A stretch of 64,000 bases of DNA from Heterohyrax brucei (lineage: Eukaryota > Chordata > Mammalia > Hyracoidea > Procaviidae): contig CM053143.1 in NCBI GenBank assembly GCA_028571685.1, positions 157,970,329 to 158,034,328 of the forward strand, in the 5' to 3' direction. The notes below the pieces were generated by a model. That model saw nothing but the letters and a program-made list of their open reading frames with translations, ran no database searches and was not told the origin of the DNA. The translations under genes were made by a program, and so were the position numbers. Below, one piece after another: positions 57,251 to 64,000 of this stretch (the stretch's first letter is position 1; every line of letters begins with the position of its first letter).

Positions 57251-57498
57251 TCTTGCATCTGAATTATTATTACTCAAAGTCCAATATGAAAAATATTAAA
57301 TATATAACAAAGTAGGCTGACATTTCTGAGAATTCAAAGTAGTTAGAAAATTTATTAAAATTATATGGTAGTTTATAACATACAGATGTATCATCATGAT
57401 TCAATGAAAAATCAAATGCAATTCACAAACCCACACCAGGATGTACTGAAGCACTCTTTGATATGGACTTATCTCTCCATGTTACTTCAGATACTTTG

Positions 57499-57510
57499 CA
57501 TGTGTGTGTG

Positions 57511-57553
<43 letters not shown>

Positions 57554-57567
57554 CCGTGTGTGTATCA
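57499..57567 (+). repeat. (TG)n microsatellite
   Basis: An interrupted TG run of about 69 bp with 'catg' and 'tatccg' interruptions. The minus-strand 132-aa frame across it translates the repeat as (HT)n and is not a gene. Confidence 0.95.
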
Positions 57568-60050
57568 GAACAAAAGAGGAAAATTTCTATCATGAAATAT
57601 CTAGAAAGAAAACCGTAAACATAGTTTAATAATTTGAGAATCCCAACCCTAGAGAAACGAGTCTTCTGATTAGAGAAGAGAGTGATGGATTTGAGCTCTA
57701 TAATGGAAAAGACTAGGGAGGGGAGAGGGCAGTCTTGCCCCAAGTGGTGCTGGATTAGAGCTGAAATCTCAGAAGCTGCAGGCTCATTAGCGTATGCAAC
57801 GAAGTGAGTATGTGATTGCAATTTCCCATCAGTGGCTGTGAAGGTACAGATGATGGCAAGCCACCAGGAGCCACAGCAGTTGGGAGCAGCATGGTCATCT
57901 TCCGGACTGACAAAGGAAGACAGATGCCTACCTTAGCAGTGCTTGTGATAGTCCATTCAGATCTGGGAAATTTGCAAAGAAAAATGGAGTTGTCACTCTG
58001 TGTTCTAGCCCTCTTCTGCACTTTTATGGAAACAAGTTTTTGTTTATTGTAGCTAAGGAAAAGTAGAATTCAAATTGACTGAATCAAGACCCTTGTAAGT
58101 ATTAGTGTAGAGCACAGCAAATCAAATTTAATTTGATTTAAGGCAATAAAATAGCATATCACTTATACTCCAGGTGTATCTGTGAATTTATAACTGTGAG
58201 TAGTTAAATAGCTTACAGAACTGACAAATTTGTGACTTCAGAGGGAAAAAAAAGCACATGTGAAAGTAAAACATTTAGAAAAGATATTTTATTTATCTTC
58301 AGAACGGGAAAAAACAGCAACAAAATTAGACTTCTGTGGATGGATTATGTCATGTCTATTGAGATTCACTATAATTATAATCAAAAATATGTATATATAT
58401 TAAAAATAGCTTAAATTCCATGTTCTCCATTTATATCTAATTCCAAAGCCATAAATGAAGACCACTGAGCAGATTTATGAGGTAAGGCCAATTTTCCAAA
58501 TTTAAAACATAATTAAAAATTCGATTTTTATTCATCCTGAAATAAATGATTTTACTCATATATTTCAAAATAATGTATCAAAATAAAAATGAAAAAAGTG
58601 AATCTCAGTCTCAGCTGTGGAAAATACTGTATTTGTAGATTATTTTAAAATAAGTGAAGAGAAGAATTGCTATCCTTTCAAGATAGCATTAATTAGTGGG
58701 TCCTGCCTTGATCTGTAAAATCATTCCTGGTGGTGACAACTCGTGAAATTGATATTTCTCAAGAAAGATGGCATTTTGATAAATTCTTCACTCCCAATTT
58801 AAACAGAATGCATAAAAATAATTTAGTCTAATAAAATTAGAGAGATCAGTGTTAACACAGCTCGTAAGTACTGTAATTGTGTTGTACATGTGGGGACAGA
58901 AACTGGAAGTCAGTCCAGGGACAGAAGCTTAAAATAGAATGCTTTCTGCTCTTGAGAAATGGCAAGGGAAACAGAAATTTAATTTACTTCAGTCCTTTAA
59001 ATTTACACCCAAATCATACTGATAAGTAAAGCTATGTCTGTGTGAAGAATGAACACTATTTTTTATTGTTGTTTTAAAATAGTTTGCTGTATTTCTGTAT
59101 AGTTTGAGACAAAGTAGAAGATGGCACCACAAAAGCTAAAAAGTTTAAATTATTTCATTGGCAGAAACTATACAGTGATTTTTTTCTCCTTTGTTTTAGG
59201 TGAAGTGACACTTAATCTTTATTGTTAATTAACTCACACGAAGTTAACCCTGAATACTTTTCTTTCTTTTTCTTCCTGAAAATCACGCTTCAGAGAAAAA
59301 GAGTCATGATAATGATTATAACACATTTTCTGGGTTAGTTTAGAACTAGACTAAGGCTTCAGATGTGCAGAAAGGGAGGAATTATTTGTGCTACTAAGAC
59401 AGCAGAGAAGACTTTTTCATTCTGTATCTTTGTAAATCCCTTATTCTGGAAAAGAGAGGGGTATAGCTAGCAGTTTTATCAAGGTTGGTAGATAAAAAGT
59501 AGTTTTATTCTTTCCTGTGCATGTGTAACACTGTCACTGAGACTGAGCACATCAAGTCTTTTAAATAATATTTCCTTTTAAATCTTGTCTGATTGTTTCT
59601 CTCTAAGATATACTACCATAGGTGGTATGAAAACCAGATGACGAAAATAGCGCAACTGAAAATTGTAGACTAATTTCACTTATAAACATATAATGTCCTA
59701 AAGGAAATATTAGAAAAAAAATGAGTGTAATTATACATGCAAATATAATGTCTTCTGTTGGGCTAGTTTCAGAAACACATGAAGAATGGAACAGTCTGTA
59801 TGTATCAGTGTAATCCAACACAATAAAAGATTTCAACAGGAAAAACATATTGTTGTTTTAACACATGTAGAAGAAATCAGCTCATAATAGTCAACAACTG
59901 TTTATGACACACCTCAACTATTTAAACCCTCAAAATTAATGTGTATGTGCTCATAAACAAAAGAAGTCTTTTCCTAAAAAGATTCACTTTTTTTCCGTCA
60001 TTCTAGGTGAAGTTTCAGGGGGAGTAAAGTCAGAATAGGAAGACTTAAAA
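57568..60050. other. Unassigned DNA, including a GC-richer patch
   Basis: 57640-58040 is richer in GC than its surroundings and has open frames on both strands (57755-58021 minus, 57816-58052 plus). I recognise neither protein nor repeat there. The rest, to about 60050, is AT-rich with no recognised element. Confidence 0.45.
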
Positions 60051-60089
60051 TAGAACAGCTAAACTTTTATTATTATTTAAGACATAGTG

Positions 60090-60395
60090 AGTTACTTTTC
60101 CTGACTTTGCAGGCCCTGCAGTCTCTTGAAGCAACTGCTCAGCTTTGCTGTGGCAGTCATGGCAGTCATGGCAGCCATAGATAATATGTAAACAAATGAC
60201 CATGGCTTTGTTCCAATACAATTTCTAGATACTGAATTTTTAATTTTATATTTTTTATGTTTAAAAAACTATTATTTTTCACTTTATTTTTTCAACCATT
60301 TAACCATTTGAGAACCATTCTTTCCATAAGCTACAAAAATAAGCAACAGGTCAGAGCTGGCCTGCTTTACAGCAGCTTGCTAATTCCTACTTTAA
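60090..60395 (-). mobile_element. hAT-Charlie non-autonomous element relic
   Basis: The order 'tttgcaggccctgcagtctc', 'ggcagccatagataatatgt', 'gaccatggctttgttccaat', a middle AT-rich part with 'tttttcaaccatttaaccat', then 'gcaacaggtcagagctggcc' matches the Charlie-group element with terminal CAGGGGTCGGCAAACT, on the minus strand. Termini are decayed. An old eutherian relic; the exact subfamily is uncertain. Confidence 0.65.
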
Positions 60396-60471
60396 AATAT
60401 ATTGCTCTGTTTTATATAGAACATTGCCCCAAGTATTCTGTTCTCAAAATTTTAGCATCAATGATAAGGTA

Positions 60472-60668
60472 AAAAGCCAGTTGCCATCCAGCTGATTATG
60501 ACTCATGACTCCTCTTGTCAGTACAGAACTGCGCTCGATAGGGTTTTCAGTGATTGAGTTTTTCAAAGTAGATCTCCAAGTCTCTCTTCCATGACACCTT
60601 AGGGTGATTCAAACTGCCAAAATTTGGGTTGCTCATTGAGCGTGTTAACCATTGACATTACCCGGGCT
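60472..60668 (-). mobile_element. AfroSINE, longer type
   Basis: A reverse copy: 'aaaagccagttgccatccag', 'tgcgctcgatagggttttca', 'aaagtagatctccaagtctc', 'attcaaactgccaaaatttg', 'attgacattacccgggctt'. The middle block after 'gggttttca' distinguishes the longer variant. Confidence 0.82.
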
Positions 60669-60699
60669 TCAGAGTAATCGGTAGGGCACTAAAATTATA

Positions 60700-60812
60700 T
60701 TTAACCCTAGAGATTAGTCAGTCACATTTCAGAGAAGTTGACTTACTTAAATTGACCTCAAGTAGCAGGACCATGGTTAAACTGGGGGTACTTTGGCTTT
60801 TGGTCTGGCTTC
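60700..60812 (+). repeat. MIR SINE relic
   Basis: 'gaagttgacttacttaaatt', 'gacctcaagtagcaggacca' and 'ggttaaactgggggtac' follow the MIR core order (…gttaagtaacttgcccaaggtcac…). Ancient. Confidence 0.55.
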
Positions 60813-61845
60813 TGTTAGCCGTCATGGGCTGTAGTGCAGGTACCATCTGAGAGGTATTTTTCTGATCAGACAACTCTTCTTTCTATTTTCGTATTTAAAG
60901 ATGTTTGACACTTTGGAGACTCCAGTATTCTAGAACATATTTTTTTTCAAATACAAGAAATCCTGAGAAATAAAGAAAATAAAACTATGGAAGAGGTGGA
61001 AATCATTGAAGTTGCTCTCCAATGAATCTGATATATTTTGTTGTCACACTTGACTAAGGCACCTGGACATACAGAGAAAAAAATAAAAAGGGGACTTAAA
61101 ATATTACCTTCATTTTTGAAGACTTCATTAGTAGTTAGTCGTGATGACAACTATTAATTTCAAGTGGCGGTACTGATTAGGTATCATTTAAATTGCTTCC
61201 TCCAGCATCTCTCTTCTTCTCCTCCTCCATTCTCCTTCTCTTCTTCGTCTTCTTCGGCTTACTTTTCTTCTTCTTTGTCTTTCTCTTCATCCTCTTTTTC
61301 TCCTTTGTTTTCCAGAGGTATTTTATACTCACCTATAGATTCAGTTGTAGGAAACTAAATGAAACTTGGGAGTTTGTAAAACACAATGTTTTTGGTGGAT
61401 TTAGACGTATAAGTAAATGTGCAGACTGTGGGGGAGGCCACTTTAAGGGGGCTTCTGTAATCATCATCTCTTGGTGTTCACACTTTTATAAAATACCATT
61501 CTCTTGAATGTGGATGTGGTCTGTGGCTTCCTTCTAAATAATTGAATTTGACAAGGAGGTGGAATGTCACTCCCATGATTGCCTGAGTTTACCAAGAATC
61601 CAGGGGCTACGTCCTCTGGAGATCCTCCATTTTGTCAGACCACCAGGTCTAGTCTTTTTAATAGAGTTCTAGTTCTGCACACCCATTTTTTGGAAGAATA
61701 TCTTTTGACAGTTGCTTCTATCTAGCCTTAATTTTTCCAGTCATGAAATGGAAGTTTTGGTCATTCTTTTATGCAGTGCCCAAGTTCTTTATATTAATGT
61801 AGGAACAATGAAAATGTTTTTGAGATTTTGAAGTTTGAAATCTAT
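60813..61845. other. Unassigned DNA with polypyrimidine tract
   Basis: 61195-61315 is a strongly pyrimidine-rich run (TTC/TCC words) on the plus strand; its 'ORFs' are Ser/Phe-rich artefacts. 61500-61640 may be an MLT1-type LTR relic ('gtggtctgtggcttccttct'), weakly supported. The rest is unassigned. Confidence 0.45.
61195..61315 (+). repeat. Polypyrimidine tract (TTC/TCC)n
   Basis: About 120 bp nearly free of purines, for example 'ctccattctccttctcttct'. Such tracts can form triplex (H-DNA) structures. Probably a degraded simple repeat. Confidence 0.88.
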
Positions 61846-62042
61846 TGTCTTAGTCATCCCTTGCTACTGTTACAGAAATACCACCAGTGGATGGCTTTAA
61901 CAAACAGAAGTCTATTCTCTTACAGTTTAGGTATCTAAAAATCCGATTAAGGACCCAGCTATAGGGCACAGTATTTATCAGCAGTATTTTCCTCAGGTCT
62001 ACCAGCTTCACAGTAAAGGAACCTTGAGTCCTCGCATTGATT

Positions 62043-62135
62043 GACGCGCTCCTTGAATACTCTGGGGGTCAGTTCTACCCTGGTCCCTAGGGCTGCCATG
62101 AGTCGGATCCGACTCGACAGCGCTTGGCTTGGCTG
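62043..62135 (+). mobile_element. AfroSINE, 5'-truncated, with 9-bp duplication
   Basis: 'gacgcgctccttgaatactc' to 'cggatccgactcgacagcgc' and 'ttggcttggctg'. GCATTGATT flanks it exactly at 62034-62042 and 62136-62144. The GC-intact tail suggests this is among the youngest SINEs in the window. Confidence 0.92.
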
Positions 62136-62176
62136 GCATTGATTTCTCATTGATATGAGGTCCCATGTTTCTCTGC

Positions 62177-62634
62177 CATCTTAGTCATGTGGTACTGCTC
62201 CAACAGAAAATTCCATGAGTGAAAGGCTTCTGAAGGACAAAGTTTATCGTCAGAGTCCAGTAAGCTATAAATCCATTCATAAATTACAAGACCATTCAAT
62301 ATGACAAATCATTACAGTCTGGTAGGCCAATAGTCTGTGTTCAAAGACAGCATCTCAGCACAGGAACCTCAGGTCTGAAGGACACGCTCTGCTCTCGGAC
62401 ACACTTTCTTGGTGGTGTGAGGTCCCCAGCTTCCTCTGTTCCCTCTCTCCCTTATATCCCACAAGCTGCTAGCTTGAGTCCTGTCTCGCTAACACAGTTG
62501 CAGCCCATTCTCCATCATCAATATCACAGAACCAGGATTTACAACACATGGGAGGAATGGTACCATATTGGGACTCCTAGCCTAGTCAAAATCCACATAC
62601 ACTTTTTTGGGGGGACACAATTCAACCCATGACA
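62177..62634 (-). mobile_element. MaLR LTR (inner), nested in the outer LTR
   Basis: Plus-strand ends 'catcttagtcatgtggtact' and 'ggggggacacaattcaaccc' plus 'atgaca'. Flanks TCTGC (62172-62176) and CCTGC (62635-62639) fit a 5-bp target duplication with one mismatch. Same orientation as the outer LTR. The outer LTR resumes directly after it at 'cctgcttttttctgttgtct'. Confidence 0.8.
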
Positions 62635-62875
62635 CCTGCTTTTTTCTGTTGTCTATGTCCCTGAGTTGATGTAAGACACAGCACAATCTTGTAGAGTCCT
62701 GCCTCACTGACATAACTTCCTTGAGTTTCACCTCATTGACATCATAGAGGTGGGACTTATAAGACAAGGAAAATTCCATCAGATGATAAAATGATCGACA
62801 ATTGTGCAACCCTGGGAATCATGGACTAACCAATCTGATGCATAATTTGGGGGAAACACAATGCAGTTCCTAACA

Positions 62876-63466
62876 TTCATCTCATTATTTTTCTTTGAAA
62901 ATGGTAAAGTTTCATTGCTTACTACTTAACCATATAATGAGCACTCCAAAGAGTCATAACATTATATAAAAGAAAGGTAAAATCACAAGTTTCGTTTGTG
63001 TACTTATTTACCTAACTAGCAGTTCCTTCCTTCCCTCAGTTCTTTTTATATCTACATAAATTCCCTTGTTAATGAATTTTTGTTTCTCCCAGCAGTATCT
63101 GAGTTTGTTTGATAATTTCTGCTTCCTTCCTATATACTCCTTAACACAACCACCACCATTTGTAAAATCTTTATGAAGTTCTCTAATTTTGATTTCACTT
63201 TCTTCTTTGAAGCAAGACAAAAGATGAATGAGTACCAACTTAAGACATAATATGTTTATGAATTATAACTTTAGCAAGAACAGAAATATATTGAATAAAA
63301 TTTAAGGAGAATTAAGCAGCTAAGCTTTGTAAGTCCTGGCTGTATAAAAACCTAACATAAACCATAATGAACTCTAGCATTTAAATAGAAATGAAGTCAC
63401 TCATCTAGACAAACCTCCATTCCTCTGCTCCTTCAAGGACTGAAAACGCGCACCTTCTGGTTTGAA
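62876..63466. other. Unassigned AT-rich DNA
   Basis: No recognised element. The 76-aa minus frame at 63008-63238 has no known motif. Confidence 0.5.
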
Positions 63467-63551
63467 CTCCTGCTCAGAATTTTCATTTCTAACAAGTTTC
63501 CAGGCAATAATACTGCTGCTTGCTGGCGACTAGTTTTGAAAACTGCTAGTA
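63467..63551 (+). mobile_element. MER5-type hAT relic, 3' part
   Basis: 'cagaattttcatttctaaca' then 'agtttccaggcaataatact' and 'gctgcttgctgg' match the second half of MER5A, followed by a decayed 'ttttgaaaactgctag' terminus. Confidence 0.72.
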
Positions 63552-63554
63552 CAG

Positions 63555-63665
63555 CAGTGGTTCTCAAAATTTATAACACATAAGAATTACCTGGGAATCT
63601 TATTAAAATGTAGATTCAGACTGAGTATATCTGGGATGGAAATAAAAATTCTTGGTAGGCGTTTG
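63555..63665 (+). mobile_element. MER5-type hAT relic, 5' part
   Basis: It starts with the clean terminal CAGTGGTTCTCAAAATTTAT, then 'taagaattacctgggaatct' and 'aaatgtagattcagactgag'. It follows the previous relic within a few bases. Confidence 0.8.
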
Positions 63666-64000
63666 AACCAGAAGATACTGGCTCCTTCTTCTGTTTCCTG
63701 GCTTTAAATTCATAGTGTGGAGCAGATATGAGTGTCAAAACAATTACACCACGGCTTGCCAATCATATTGTTCATGTTTCTCAATGTAAATTTCCTAGTG
63801 TTTTAGTTTTATCTTATGCCCCAAAAGTGACAGACCGTAAATGTCTGCAAAGTCCATTACATCTTTAAATCCTAAAGCTCAAAGTCAACCTAGAACATGC
63901 TAAGAGAGTGACAGGCTGTTCTTCGGTGTCAATGACACTTCAATTTAAAAGCTACATGAGTCAATCAAATAGCAGAGGGCAGGAGAAAGAATTTCTTTCT
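63666..64000. other. Unassigned DNA to the window end
   Basis: Nothing recognised. Confidence 0.5.

Larger units (their letters stand above)
61846..62875 (-). mobile_element. MaLR LTR (outer), split by a related LTR and a SINE
   Basis: Plus-strand termini 'tgtcttagtcatcccttgct' and 'cacaatgcagttcctaaca', so the LTR sense is minus. Left part 61846-62176, right part 62635-62875. Flanks TCTAT and TTCAT share 3 of 5 bases. Inside are an AfroSINE (62043-62135) and a second LTR of the same group (62177-62634). Old fossil without coding content. Confidence 0.8.

Noticed and set aside
57423-57821. 132-codon open frame on the minus strand
   Set aside because: Its centre is the (TG)n microsatellite read as alternating His and Thr, and the flanks match no protein.
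61164-61507. Ser/Phe-rich frames
   Set aside because: They are translations of the polypyrimidine tract.
28985-62137. AfroSINE copies as functional tRNA genes
   Set aside because: They keep tRNA-like A and B box regions but are dispersed with SINE tails and target duplications, and none folds as an intact tRNA by eye.

Overview
The window is a vertebrate, almost certainly afrotherian (elephant-type) nuclear intergenic region. Three things point there: about two dozen copies of a tRNA-derived SINE with the AfroSINE consensus (5' 'ccctggtggcacagtggtta', 3' 'cgactcgacggcacttggct'); many copies of an RTE/BovB-clade LINE of the elephant RTE1 type that ends in the same tail followed by caacaacaac; and L1 copies with the long 3' UTR I associate with elephant L1. 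I could not search a database, so family names rest on recall of consensus sequences. I see no host protein-coding gene, tRNA, rRNA, CRISPR or operon. All longer open frames I could place are LINE or mariner fragments or shadows.

Layout. 1-2.3 kb: L1 ORF2 C-terminus and 3' UTR. 2.3-2.8 kb: MaLR solo LTR. 3.3-3.5 kb: a 56-bp minisatellite. 5.1-6.2 kb: 5'-truncated minus-strand L1. 6.5-7.5 kb: a 954-bp LTR with a perfect 6-bp target duplication (class II-like solo LTR). 8.3-8.9 kb: a twin-primed L1. 8.9-11.7 kb: a MaLR element with LTR, internal region and LTR, carrying an RTE insertion. 11.8-12.7 kb: L1 3' end with a SINE in it. 14.7-17.2 kb: an L1 holding a MaLR LTR which itself holds a SINE and a mariner derivative. 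17.5-17.75 kb: an internally deleted RTE. 17.8-21.5 kb: AT-rich unique DNA. 21.6-27.1 kb: two near-complete RTE copies head to tail. 27.5-28.8 kb: a twin-primed RTE. 29-34 kb: SINEs, an L2 relic and AT-rich unique DNA. 34-37.7 kb: RTE, MIR, MLT1 and a dense SINE cluster. 39.5-43.9 kb: opposed RTE copies, one split by a solo LTR, then a second mariner derivative. 44-47 kb: mostly unique. 47.3-50.1 kb: RTE copies head to head. 52.2-54.9 kb: an L1 that keeps its 5' end, ORF1 and endonuclease start but lacks its 3' half. 56-57 kb: SINEs and a third mariner derivative. 57.5-61.8 kb: microsatellite, unique DNA, a hAT-Charlie relic, SINE and MIR. 61.8-62.9 kb: a MaLR LTR nested in a related LTR. 63.5-63.7 kb: MER5 relics.

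No gene system is encoded here. The content of interest is the insertion history. Several nests give relative ages. Two insertions of only 32 and 21 bp consist of nothing but the SINE/RTE tail flanked by exact 13- and 11-bp duplications. Three mariner derivatives share an unusual fold-back structure. An RTE copy shows the inverted-5' structure expected from twin priming.
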